Shown here: in pieces, positions 16,507 through 24,920 of the stretch
Layout: each line of letters begins with the position of its first letter
How positions within the stretch are numbered: the stretch's first letter is position 1
From: Noviherbaspirillum pedocola
GTDB lineage: Bacteria > Pseudomonadota > Gammaproteobacteria > Burkholderiales > Burkholderiaceae_D
NCBI RefSeq assembly: GCF_016632335.1
Contig: NZ_JAEPBG010000005.1
Location: 62,001 to 126,000, forward strand
Direction: 5' to 3'
DNA: 64,000 bases
The notes under the pieces: generated by a model
What the model saw: only the letters and a program-made list of their open reading frames with translations
Database searches by the model: none
What the model was told of the DNA's origin: nothing
Made by a program: the position numbers and the translations under genes

Positions 16507-19500
16507 TCACGCCTTCCTGCGGTTGACCTCGCCTTGCGCCCCGGTCGCCGCCTGCATCAGATACCCCTCGAACTCCGCCAGCGGCGCAGGACGCGCCAGC
16601 AGATAGCCCTGCGCCTCGTCGCAGGCAACATTGCGCAGGAACTGCAGCACCTCGCCGGTCTCCACGCCCTCGGCCACCACCGACAGCTTCAGCGCATGCG
16701 CCATGTCGACGAACGCCTTCACGAACTCGAAACTGGACACGCCCGATTCCTGCTGCATCACGAAACTGCGGTCCAGCTTCAGCACATCGAGCGGGAAACG
16801 GCGCAGGTAGGCCAGCGCCGAATAACCGGTGCCGAAGTCATCGACCGCCAGTTGAATGCCGAGCGCCTTCAGTTCGCGCAGCATCGCCGCCGAGCGTTCC
16901 ACATCTTCAATCAAGGCGCTCTCGGTCAATTCGAGTTCCAGCAGCGACGGCGGCAGCCGCGTCTCGGCCAGCACCGCGCGCACCTGCTGCACCAGGTCGC
17001 CGCAGCGCAGCTGCCGCGCCGACAGGTTCACCGACAGCCGCAGCGGACGGCCGACGCGGCCCATCAGGCGCCGGGTCTGCTCGCAGGCTTCGCGCAGCAC
17101 CCAGTGGCCGATCGCCTCGATATGTCCGCGCTCTTCGGCCAGCGGTATGAACTGCATCGGCGGCACGCGTCCCAGTTCCGGGTGGTTCCAGCGGATCAGG
17201 GCTTCCATGCCGACGATGGACATGGTCTTCAGATCCATGCGCGGCTGGTAATGCAGCTCGAATTCGCCGCGGTCCAGCGCGCGGCGCAGCGACAGTTCCA
17301 GCGTCATGCGCGTGCGCGCGGCGAGCGTCATCTCGGCGTCGAAGAAGCAGTAGCCGTTGCGGCCCGCCGCCTTGGCGCGGTACATCGCGGTGTCGGCGCT
17401 CTGCAGCAGGCTTTGCTTGGCGCTGCCGTCTTCCGGATACATCGCTATGCCGATCGAGGCGCCGACCAGCACTTCGACGCCGGCAATGTCGATCGGCGCG
17501 GCCAGGGTGGCGACCAGCTTCTGCGCCACGGCCCGCGCCGATTCGCGCCGCATCGCGCAATGGGCGATCACGACGAATTCATCGCCGCCGAGCCGCGCGA
17601 CCATGTCGCCTTCGCGCACCGCCGATTGCAGCCGCCGCGCGGCCTCGCGCAGCAACAGGTCGCCCGCCTCGTGGCCGAACGAATCGTTGACTTCCTTGAA
17701 GCGGTCGAGGTCGATCATCAAAACCGCCATCGACGCGTCGCGCGGCGCCGAGTCCAGCAGCCCGGCCAGGCGCTCGTGCAGCATGGTGCGGTTCGGCAGG
17801 CCGGTGAGGGTGTCGTGGGTGGCAAGCTCGCGCAGGCGCAACTCCACGCCCTTGCGCTCGGTGATGTCGGTGATGAAGCCGGTCAGCGAAGTGGCGAGGC
17901 CGTGCTCGTCGCGGCGGATGCTGCCGTTGAACAGCACATGCATCTCGTGGCCGTCGCGATGCAGGATCGTCGCTTCCATGCCGTGCGCCGAAGTCGGACC
18001 ATGCGGTATCTGCAGCGCGCCTTTCCACGGGCAGGCGGAAAACAGCAGGCTCATGTGCGAACCGATCAGCGCTTCACGCGGATAACCGGACAGCTCGCAC
18101 AGCGCCGGGTTCACCTCGGTCATGATCGATTCGCCATCCGCGCGCAGATAACCGGAGGGCGTCATCGCCAGGATGTCGCGCAGGTGCTGCTCGCTCTGGC
18201 GCAGCGCCCGCTGCGCCTGTTCGCTGGCGGTCATGTCGCGCGCGATGGCCTGCACCAGGGGCTTGCCATCCTCCTCGAAACAGGAAAGATGCACTTCGAC
18301 CGGGAACGTGCTGCCGGAAGCGTGGCGCGCCACGGTGCGCACCATGCGGCTTTGCCCCGGCTGCAGCTCGGCCAGCATATCGCCGCGGATGTTGAAGACA
18401 GCCGCGATGTCACTGACGCGCCGCGCAAGGAGCTCGTGCCGCTCGTAACCGAGATGCGCGCAGGCGCGTTCGTTCGCATCCTGGATGGCGAGCTCGCGGT
18501 CAATGATCAGGATGCTGTCGCCGGCATGGTCGAACAGGTTGCGGAAGCGCTTTTCACTGCGCTCGAGCCGGTCCTGCGCCTCGCGCTTGGCGGTGATGTC
18601 ATGGAAGTACACCGACAGGCCATCCTCGCTCGGATAGATGCGCGTCTCGACCCACCTGGCCGCCGGCGCCCACCAGGCTTCGAAGAACACGGTCTGCCGG
18701 GTTTGCATCGCTTCCAGATAGCGCGGAAACACCTCGGACTCGGGCATTTCCGGCGCCACTTCCCAGAGCAGCTTGCCCACGCCTTCTTCCGGCGTGGTGC
18801 CGACGAAGGCCGCGGCCTTGCGGTTGGCGTAGGTCACGCGCCATTCGCGGTCCAGCGCGAAGAAGGCGTCGCCCACGCTTTCCAGCATCACGTCCAGCCG
18901 GTCGCGCGAGGCCTGCAGTTCGGCGCTGCTGCGGTAGCGCTCGGTCACATCGCGGGCCGTCACATGCAGCACCTTCGCATTGGCCAGCCAGCGCGCGGAT
19001 ACCGACAGCCAGATTTCGCGGCCATCGCTGCGGCGGCCGCGGCATTCGAAGTCGCCGATGATGCCTGCGCCGGCGCGCATCTTGGCATCGACCGCCGCCA
19101 CGCGTGCGCGCTCGTCCGGTGGCAGTAGCTCGGCATAATGCCGCCCGATCAGCGCTTGCGGCGCATAGCCGAGTATGTCGGCCGCCGCGCCATTGACGCG
19201 CAGAAAGGCGCCGTCTTTGTCGAGCAGGGCGATGATGTCAGGCGAGTTTTCCACCAGCGCGCGGTTCTCGTCGGCGAGCTGCGCCAGGCGCCGCGCGGTT
19301 TCCATTTCGGCGCTGACGTCGCGGCCCACGCCGCGATAGCCGCGGAAGACACCATCGACGATCATCGGCTCGCCGGAAATGCAGGCATAGCGGCGGCCGC
19401 CGCTGGGCGTACGCACCGGATAACGGATGTCGCGGAAAGACGCGCGCGCCGCCAGGCGCGCCTGCAGTTCCTGGAAGCCGGGGTCGCTCTCGTCGCTGAC

Positions 19501-20511
19501 CAGCTCGCCGCGGGTTCGGCCCAGCACGTCCTGCGGGCGCGGACCGCCGGCGCCGCTGTCCCGCACCGGCAGAAAGCTGAAGCGATGCTGCGCATCCGTT
19601 TCCCAGTACCAATCGGAAGACAGCGCGATCAGGCTGCGAAAGCGCTCTTCGCGCAGCGCCAGTTCCTCGCGCGCGGCACGCTCGTCGTTGATGTCGCGCA
19701 GGACGCCGATGCTGCCTATGCGCTCCCTGCGTTCGGGGTCGAGCAGCGCGCGTGTCTTGATGCTGAACCAGCGATAGTGCCCATTGCTGTGCCGCACGCG
19801 GATTTCCAGCGGCGCGCCGACTGCGCCGGAGGTGGTCTGGCGCGCCAGGTCGGCGTCGAGAAGCGCCATGTCCTCGGGGTGCACCAGGTCGCGCGCGGAG
19901 CGTCCGATCAGTTCGGTTGGCTCATAACCCAGCACCGGCAGATGCGAAGGCGATGCGTACGTGAAGCTGCCATCGTTCAGGTACTGGCCGACCAGGTCGC
20001 TGGTGCTTTCATGCAGCAGCGGCGGATCGGTGGCCTGCAGCAGCGCCGCCATGCGCACGCTGCGTTCGGCCGAGCAGTCGGTGAGCACGCCGCTGTAGCC
20101 TTCGAAATTGCCGGCAGCATCGGTGCGCGGCGCGCTGATGCTGCGTACCCAGCGCGGCGCGCCGGCGCTGGTGAGCACCCGGTATTCGATCTGATATTCG
20201 GCCAGGCGCTCGCGCGCAGCGGCAAACGTGGACGCCACCCGATCGCGGTCGTCCGGATGGACGTGGTGCAGCCATGCCGACATGGCAGGCAGCTTCTGCC
20301 CGGGCAGGCGCGCCACGGCGCTTGGATTCATCCAGACGCAGACGTGATGCGCATCGCTGCGCCAGAGTATGGTCGATGCGTCATCGGCCAGCGCTTGCAA
20401 CGGCGCTTCTGCCTGCGCCGCGCCGGCCGGCGCTGGGATCGCGGTCAAGCTTTCGTTGTGCTTGGTCATGGGTGCGTCGAGGGCATGGCAGACCACAGTC
20501 GCAGTCAGCAT
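16507..20511 (-). CDS. Multi-PAS diguanylate cyclase/phosphodiesterase (GGDEF-EAL)
   Basis: A 1334-aa cyclic-di-GMP enzyme. I count about seven tandem PAS/PAC modules (roughly 40-150, 170-285, 295-405, 410-530, 535-655, 660-780 and 785-905). They are followed by GGDEF (about 915-1075) and EAL (about 1085-1330). The GGDEF motif is intact (ARLGGDEFVVIA), with an RxxD inhibitory site (REGD) five residues before it. The EAL domain keeps MEALIRWNH, ELTESALIED and DDFGTGYSAL, so both activities are possible. No transmembrane segment is seen, so it is probably cytosolic. Two starts are possible, ATG at 20511 or at 20469 (MTKHNESL), with no strong ribosome site at either. It is transcribed towards the inverted-repeat element. 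Confidence 0.92.
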   Translation of the reverse strand: MLTATVVCHALDAPMTKHNESLTAIPAPAGAAQAEAPLQALADDASTILWRSDAHHVCVWMNPSAVARLPGQKLPAMSAWLHHVHPDDRDRVASTFAAARERLAEYQIEYRVLTSAGAPRWVRSISAPRTDAAGNFEGYSGVLTDCSAERSVRMAALLQATDPPLLHESTSDLVGQYLNDGSFTYASPSHLPVLGYEPTELIGRSARDLVHPEDMALLDADLARQTTSGAVGAPLEIRVRHSNGHYRWFSIKTRALLDPERRERIGSIGVLRDINDERAAREELALREERFRSLIALSSDWYWETDAQHRFSFLPVRDSGAGGPRPQDVLGRTRGELVSDESDPGFQELQARLAARASFRDIRYPVRTPSGGRRYACISGEPMIVDGVFRGYRGVGRDVSAEMETARRLAQLADENRALVENSPDIIALLDKDGAFLRVNGAAADILGYAPQALIGRHYAELLPPDERARVAAVDAKMRAGAGIIGDFECRGRRSDGREIWLSVSARWLANAKVLHVTARDVTERYRSSAELQASRDRLDVMLESVGDAFFALDREWRVTYANRKAAAFVGTTPEEGVGKLLWEVAPEMPESEVFPRYLEAMQTRQTVFFEAWWAPAARWVETRIYPSEDGLSVYFHDITAKREAQDRLERSEKRFRNLFDHAGDSILIIDRELAIQDANERACAHLGYERHELLARRVSDIAAVFNIRGDMLAELQPGQSRMVRTVARHASGSTFPVEVHLSCFEEDGKPLVQAIARDMTASEQAQRALRQSEQHLRDILAMTPSGYLRADGESIMTEVNPALCELSGYPREALIGSHMSLLFSACPWKGALQIPHGPTSAHGMEATILHRDGHEMHVLFNGSIRRDEHGLATSLTGFITDITERKGVELRLRELATHDTLTGLPNRTMLHERLAGLLDSAPRDASMAVLMIDLDRFKEVNDSFGHEAGDLLLREAARRLQSAVREGDMVARLGGDEFVVIAHCAMRRESARAVAQKLVATLAAPIDIAGVEVLVGASIGIAMYPEDGSAKQSLLQSADTAMYRAKAAGRNGYCFFDAEMTLAARTRMTLELSLRRALDRGEFELHYQPRMDLKTMSIVGMEALIRWNHPELGRVPPMQFIPLAEERGHIEAIGHWVLREACEQTRRLMGRVGRPLRLSVNLSARQLRCGDLVQQVRAVLAETRLPPSLLELELTESALIEDVERSAAMLRELKALGIQLAVDDFGTGYSALAYLRRFPLDVLKLDRSFVMQQESGVSSFEFVKAFVDMAHALKLSVVAEGVETGEVLQFLRNVACDEAQGYLLARPAPLAEFEGYLMQAATGAQGEVNRRKA

Positions 20512-20699
20512 GCGGGTTATGCAGGATTGAATGAGTGCCAGGAAACCGACTGCGCCGCGTACGACGCAATGCCGAGGGGCAAATGTAAAGCATTAGCCGC
20601 TAATCGGCCACTATTTCCAGCAGGAATCCAAAAAGATGTCGCGTTGCGTGCGGTTTGGCGGACGAAATTGCCGGCATGACAAGAGGCATGAAAGAAGAA

Positions 20700-20730
20700 C
20701 GAGCCGGCCTGCTGTACGCAGGCCGGCTCG
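20700..20730 (-). terminator. Terminator of the Gly/Ser/Met-rich protein gene
   Basis: A 13-bp perfect stem (20700-20712 with 20718-20730, CGAGCCGGCCTGC) and a 5-nt loop are followed on the minus strand by TTCTTCTTTC. It lies 35 bases past the stop of the gene ending at 20765. The rest of 20512-20764 shows no gene and probably carries the promoter of the GGDEF-EAL gene. Confidence 0.8.
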
Positions 20731-20764
20731 CGGCGCCCGCCAGGGGCGAGTGCAAAGGGAAGGC

Positions 20765-21286
20765 TTAGCGGGTGGTGCCGGTGCCCGCGCCCGAGGTGCT
20801 GCCCGTGCCCCCGGCGCCGCCCATGCCGCTGCTCGTGCCCATGGAGCCCGTGCCGCCCATGCCTGAACCGCTGCCCATGCCCGTGCCGCTGGAGCCCGAG
20901 CCGCTGCTCATGCCCGAGGTGCCGGTGCCGCCGGAGGTCGATCCACCGCTCATGCCGGAGGAGCCGGTGCTGCCGGAGGTCGACCCACCGCTCATGCCGG
21001 AGGAACCGGTGCTGCCTGAGGTCGATCCGCCGCTCATATCCGAAGAACCGGTGCCGCCGGAAGTGGAGCCGCTGTTCATGCCGGAGGCGCCGGTGCTGCC
21101 GCTCATGCCACCGCCGGTGCCGCCCATGCCGGAGCCGCTGCTCATGCCCGACGCGCCGCCACTCATGCCGGACGAGGAACCACCGCTCATTCCGGCGCCG
21201 GAAGAGCCGGCGCCGGTGCTTTGTGCGAAGGAAGCGCCCGCAAGAGCCAGGGCGGAAACGAAAATGGCGATCGAAGTTTTCTTCAT
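20765..21286 (-). CDS. Secreted Gly/Ser/Met/Thr-repeat protein, 173 aa
   Basis: A classical signal peptide (MKKTSIAIFVSALALAGASFAQ) is followed by an almost pure Gly/Ser/Thr/Met chain. From about residue 75 a 14-residue unit, GSSGMSGGSTSGST, is repeated three to four times with small changes. There is no Cys, and the only charged residues in the mature part are one Asp and the C-terminal Arg. AAGGAG seven bases before the ATG makes the start secure, and a strong terminator follows. It looks like a low-complexity exported polypeptide; regularly spaced Met could bind metals or absorb oxidants, but no function is established. The DNA repeats may vary in number between strains. The 266 bases upstream (21287-21552) hold no recognisable gene. 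Confidence 0.8.
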   Translation of the reverse strand: MKKTSIAIFVSALALAGASFAQSTGAGSSGAGMSGGSSSGMSGGASGMSSGSGMGGTGGGMSGSTGASGMNSGSTSGGTGSSDMSGGSTSGSTGSSGMSGGSTSGSTGSSGMSGGSTSGGTGTSGMSSGSGSSGTGMGSGSGMGGTGSMGTSSGMGGAGGTGSTSGAGTGTTR

Positions 21287-21552
21287 GTTTGCTCCTTGTT
21301 TATTTATCGGATGAACACGCAGCGCGGAGGCGGGCCCGACTGCTCGAGTCCGCCCCGCGACCGCGAGAGCGCATCCGGTCCGATTGCCTGCATGACGCCG
21401 ACAGACCGATCACGCTCAAAGGTGCCATGCCAATGTAATGAATTGCGGCGCGCATGAAAGTAGGACGATCGCCCTTCTTTGCGTAGGAAGATCGTCGCAA
21501 TGGCCCTCAGATATTTGGAGAAAACGGCTTTCCCGGCGTCAGCCTGCAAGAA

Positions 21553-22023
21553 TCATCCGCGCCGCCGGCGTCCGCCGGCCGGCGGTTCGTAGTTCGCGCG
21601 CAGATAGTCGCCGAGCCATGCATGGATATCCGGCGGCATCGCCACGCCGCAGGCCGATTCGCCGGAATCGAGCATACGCGTGCCTTCGGCATAACTGACC
21701 GAGGCCAGCACCGGCAGCGGCGCATCGTCCTGGACCCGCCACATCACGAACACCTTGGGCTGAGGCGCGATCCAGTTTTCGAAATAGCCGTCGTTTTCAT
21801 CGGGGAAGAGTTCCAGCGCCGGACCCGAAACCAGGCAGATTTCCGCGTCGCCGTTGCGGCGGCGGAAACGGATAGCCGGCGTTTGCGCATCGGTGTTTTC
21901 GGACACGGGCGCGGCGGGCGGCTCGCCGAGCACCGCGACCGCTTCCCAGGCCGGCTCGGCCCAGGGATGGGAGGCGGCGCGACGCTGCATGAGCACCGCG
22001 ACCGGGAGTCGCGCCATCAGCAT
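21553..22023 (-). CDS. DUF3305-type protein of the formate dehydrogenase operon
   Basis: A 156-aa soluble protein with the pattern of DUF3305 (VAVLMQRRAASHPWAEPAWEAVAV near the start, WRVQDD, a DYLRANYEPP-like end). The family is typically found beside formate dehydrogenase genes in Betaproteobacteria, and this copy is the last gene of such an operon, 52 bases after the preceding lipoprotein gene. The biochemical role is unknown; assembly or maturation of the molybdoenzyme is only a guess. ATG at 22023 or 22017 could start it, and no strong ribosome site separates them. Confidence 0.7.
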   Translation of the reverse strand: MLMARLPVAVLMQRRAASHPWAEPAWEAVAVLGEPPAAPVSENTDAQTPAIRFRRRNGDAEICLVSGPALELFPDENDGYFENWIAPQPKVFVMWRVQDDAPLPVLASVSYAEGTRMLDSGESACGVAMPPDIHAWLGDYLRANYEPPAGGRRRRG

Positions 22024-22075
22024 GGTGACGGTTCCCGGCGGCGATGCGGCGTGCCCCCCGTCATCATCACGCCGT

Positions 22076-22888
22076 TCATACCGCGCCCGGCGGCTTGGGA
22101 CGCTTCACATCCTCGCTGGCCGGCGCATTGCCCGACTTTTCGCTCTTTACCGGCGCCGGTTGTGAAGCAGCGCCGCCTTGCTGCGTGGCCGAGGCATTGA
22201 TCCCGGCAGCGGCGGCCACCGGGGTCGGCGCATGCGTGGTCCAGCCATGCTTGGCGGCCGAAGCGCGCCAGTTGGCGGCAACCGCATCCATGGAGGCGGC
22301 CAGCTCCTGCTTTTCCTTTGCCGCCTGGGCCGCGGCGTCCGGCTTGGCTGCGGGCGCCGCCGGTGTTGCAGGTGCGGCCTGAGCCGTTGCCGCGCCCGGC
22401 TTGTCGGCGCCGGCCGGGGCCGGCTGGCCCGGGATCTGCTGCTGCGGCGTCGCGGTGCCGGCCTGAGCGCGTTCGCTGGCGCTGCCGGCTGTCGGCGCCG
22501 CCTCGCCGGTAGCGCCCTTGGCGGCGGTCGGAGCGCCTTCGATCTTGCGTTCGCCGGCCATCGCGCCTTTCGGCGCGTCGCCCGCGACTGCCGCACCGGG
22601 CGTGGTGCCGCCCATCGCCGTGCCGCCGGTATTGCCTTCCATGCCGCGCGGCGTGCCTGGCGTACCGGCCGGCATCGATGCGCCGACCTTTTCGCCGGAA
22701 CTCTTCATCACTTCGCCGCTGGTATTGCCGCCGGCGGTGACCATGCCCGGGAAGTGGGTCTCGCGCTGGCTCACCGCCGGGCCGCCGGGGCTCTTGCCGC
22801 CGTCAGGGCCACTGTGATTGCTGCAGGCAGTGAGTACGAGCAGCGACGCCAGCATTGCCGGCAGCGGAAACTTTCGGAGTTCACGCAT
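22076..22888 (-). CDS. Ala/Gly/Pro-rich lipoprotein in the formate dehydrogenase operon
   Basis: A 270-aa protein with a lipoprotein signal (ASLLVLTACSNHSG, Cys about residue 22) and a long low-complexity mature region rich in Ala, Gly, Pro and Thr. A more ordered C-terminal stretch (KEKQELAASMDAVAANWRASAAKHGWTTH) follows. An upstream ATG at 22906 is possible, but AGAGGTG lies just before the ATG at 22888, which also overlaps the cytochrome b stop by eight bases. No family recognised. It may tether or organise the periplasm-facing dehydrogenase, by position only. Confidence 0.65.
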   Translation of the reverse strand: MRELRKFPLPAMLASLLVLTACSNHSGPDGGKSPGGPAVSQRETHFPGMVTAGGNTSGEVMKSSGEKVGASMPAGTPGTPRGMEGNTGGTAMGGTTPGAAVAGDAPKGAMAGERKIEGAPTAAKGATGEAAPTAGSASERAQAGTATPQQQIPGQPAPAGADKPGAATAQAAPATPAAPAAKPDAAAQAAKEKQELAASMDAVAANWRASAAKHGWTTHAPTPVAAAAGINASATQQGGAASQPAPVKSEKSGNAPASEDVKRPKPPGAV

Positions 22889-23966
22889 TGGCGTCACCTC
22901 TTGCAATCGTCTGCGAGGGCTGAGCGCTGCGCTCGCCGCGCTCGGTCACCCGCCCGGCGCGCACATCGTCGTACCAGAGCGAATGATGGGTACGCGCCCA
23001 TTCTTCATCGACGGTGCCGCGCCGCATCGCTTCATACGCGCCCGGCGTGCCCAGGGTGCCGATATAGATGTGGCCCATCGAGAAGGCGATGTAGAAGACC
23101 GCCGCGCCGAGATGCAGGTAGTTCGCCCACTGCAGCACATAGCGCGTCTGGCCGAAGTTGACGAAATCCAGCAGCAGGCCTGACACCGACACGATCAGTC
23201 CGAGGAAGGACACGCCGCCCCAGAACCACAGCTTCTCGCCGGCATTGAAGAAGCCGGCCGGCACTGGCTGGTGATTGACGAGACCGCCGGCGCGCCGTAT
23301 CCACAGCCAGTCGATGCGGCTCCAGAAATTTGCGCGCAGGAAGGTCAGGAACATCACCGCGGTGCAGAAGATGAAGAAGGGGCCGATGAAGTTGTGCAGG
23401 TACTTGCCGAGCATGGCGATCGCGGAAAACGCGCCATGCCCCATCCACGGCAGCAGCAGCTTCTTGCCGTACAGGATAATGAGTCCGGTCAAGGCCAGCA
23501 CGATGAAGCTGATTGCGGTCACCCAATGCACCATGCGATCCCAGGCCGAGAAACGCCGGATCTTGCGACCGGACGGCGCCGGATCCATTGGCGCCGGGCC
23601 GATGAGGCGGTACATCAGGAAGATCGCCAGCAGTGCCAGCAGCAGGATGGCGCCGGCGATCGTGGCGAGCGGACCGTTCCTCAGCGTGCGCCAGGTATTG
23701 CCGCCGCGCTGCAGCAGCACATCCGACTCGCTCTGATAGCCGAAGGGCTGGATGAAGTGGCGGTCGATATGGCGCTTGCCGGAATCCTTGTCGCCATAGC
23801 CCGGCTCGGGCACGGCCTGCTCGGTCTGCAGGATGGTCTGTTCCTCGGCATAGGCCGGCACCGCGGAATGGTTGGGCACCGCGGCATGCGCGCCGGAGAC
23901 GATGCCCAGCAACAGGCACAGCAGCACGGCGGCGAAGGCGAGAGGGCGGTTCATCAGATGTCGCAT
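22881..23966 (-). CDS. Formate dehydrogenase gamma subunit (cytochrome b556 membrane anchor)
   Basis: A 361-aa membrane protein of the FdnI/FdoI family that takes electrons from the Fe-S subunit and reduces quinone. A cleavable signal peptide (ending near SGAHAA) and a ~70-residue periplasmic segment precede the first core helix. Core helices then follow from about residue 105, with His ligands in the contexts DRMVHWVT, GKYLHNFIG, NYLHLGAAVF and FSMGHIYIG. It is longer at the N-terminus than E. coli FdnI. GGGAG about seven bases upstream supports the ATG at 23966. It lies between two small lipoprotein genes. Confidence 0.9.
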   Translation of the reverse strand: MRHLMNRPLAFAAVLLCLLLGIVSGAHAAVPNHSAVPAYAEEQTILQTEQAVPEPGYGDKDSGKRHIDRHFIQPFGYQSESDVLLQRGGNTWRTLRNGPLATIAGAILLLALLAIFLMYRLIGPAPMDPAPSGRKIRRFSAWDRMVHWVTAISFIVLALTGLIILYGKKLLLPWMGHGAFSAIAMLGKYLHNFIGPFFIFCTAVMFLTFLRANFWSRIDWLWIRRAGGLVNHQPVPAGFFNAGEKLWFWGGVSFLGLIVSVSGLLLDFVNFGQTRYVLQWANYLHLGAAVFYIAFSMGHIYIGTLGTPGAYEAMRRGTVDEEWARTHHSLWYDDVRAGRVTERGERSAQPSQTIARGDANA

Positions 23967-23984
23967 GGCTGTTCTCCCGGCCGC

Positions 23985-24206
23985 TCACGGCCTCATGCGG
24001 TTGTACTCATTCTGGCGGCGGTTGCGATCGTTGATCGCCGCATACCAGGCCATGCGGTCGCCGTGGAACATGGCCTGCGGCGCCAGGTTGTCCGGCTTGC
24101 CGTTGTACTGACCCTGCTTCCAGCCGGGATGCTGTTCGACCTCGAGGCAGGCCGACAACAGCAGCGGCAGCGACAGCAGCGCTGCAATGCGGAGGATGGT
24201 TTTCAT
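23985..24206 (-). CDS. Small lipoprotein (73 aa) between formate dehydrogenase beta and gamma genes
   Basis: MKTILRIAALLSLPLLLSAC is a complete lipoprotein signal with lipobox LSAC (Cys20). The 53-residue mature part is hydrophilic, with KQGQYNGKPDNLAPQAMFHGD in the middle and a basic Arg/Asn-rich end. The ATG overlaps the stop of the Fe-S subunit gene by ATGA, strong evidence that it is a translated operon member. A similarly placed lipoprotein occurs in related operons, as I recall; its role is unknown. Confidence 0.8.
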   Translation of the reverse strand: MKTILRIAALLSLPLLLSACLEVEQHPGWKQGQYNGKPDNLAPQAMFHGDRMAWYAAINDRNRRQNEYNRMRP

Positions 24207-24901
24207 GTCGGCAGGTCCCTCGGCGCGTTCTGCGATTGATTGCGGTCCTGGTTGATGCGCGGACCGTTGCCTATGCCCATGCCGTTGTTGTAGCCGTTGT
24301 CCTTGGCCTCGGGCCGCGGCTTGTAGGCAATGTCCCAGCCCCACAGTTCCGGGCCGTAGCCGCGGGTGTCGACGCGGGCCTTGTAGATGTCGGCAATGAT
24401 GTTGGCATCGCCTCCCAAAAGCGCCTTGGTGCCGCATTGCTCGGCGCAGGCCGGCAGCTTGCCTTCGGCCAGGCGGTTGCGGCCGTATTTCTTGAACTCG
24501 GCTTCGGAAAGATCCGGCTCCGGTCCGCCATTGCAGAAGGTGCACTTGTCCATCTTGCCGCGATGGTTGAAGGCGCCCATGTTGGGGAACTGCGGCGCGC
24601 CGAACGGGCAGGCATAGAAGCAGTAGCCGCAGCCTATGCACAGGTCCTTGTCATGCAGCACCACGCCGTCCTCGGTGTGATAGAAGCAGTCGACCGGGCA
24701 TACCGCCATGCACGGCGCATTGGTGCAATGCATGCAGGCCACCGAGATCGAATGCTCGCCCGGCACGCCGTCGTTGACCGTGATCACCCGGCGCCGCACC
24801 ACGCCCCAGGGCACTTCGTTTTCGTTCTTGCACGCCGTGGCGCAGCCGTTGCAATCGATGCAGCGCTCGGTGTCGCAAATGAACTTCATTCTTGCAGCCA
24901 T
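24203..24901 (-). CDS. Formate dehydrogenase beta subunit (four-cluster ferredoxin-type Fe-S protein)
   Basis: A 232-aa electron-transfer subunit linking the molybdenum subunit to cytochrome b. Four Cys groups are visible: CDTERCIDCNGCATACKNE, CMHCTNAPCMAVCPVDC, CIGCGYCFYACPFGAP, and the split group CTFCNGG with CAEQC. It lacks the long C-terminal transmembrane helix of FdnH-type subunits. Two adjacent ATGs precede GCTGCA; AAGGAG is five bases from the second (24901), which is chosen. The stop overlaps the small lipoprotein gene. Confidence 0.9.
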   Translation of the reverse strand: MAARMKFICDTERCIDCNGCATACKNENEVPWGVVRRRVITVNDGVPGEHSISVACMHCTNAPCMAVCPVDCFYHTEDGVVLHDKDLCIGCGYCFYACPFGAPQFPNMGAFNHRGKMDKCTFCNGGPEPDLSEAEFKKYGRNRLAEGKLPACAEQCGTKALLGGDANIIADIYKARVDTRGYGPELWGWDIAYKPRPEAKDNGYNNGMGIGNGPRINQDRNQSQNAPRDLPT

Positions 24902-24920
24902 CATTTCTCCTTCTTCGCCA

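Noticed and set aside
20900-21060. Regular 42-base repeats that could suggest a CRISPR array
   Set aside because: Units are contiguous with no unique spacers and encode a protein repeat.
20772-21314. 180-codon plus-strand Pro/Glu/Met-rich frame opposite the Gly/Ser/Met protein
   Set aside because: It is the complement of a repetitive gene that has its own signal peptide, ribosome site and terminator on the other strand.
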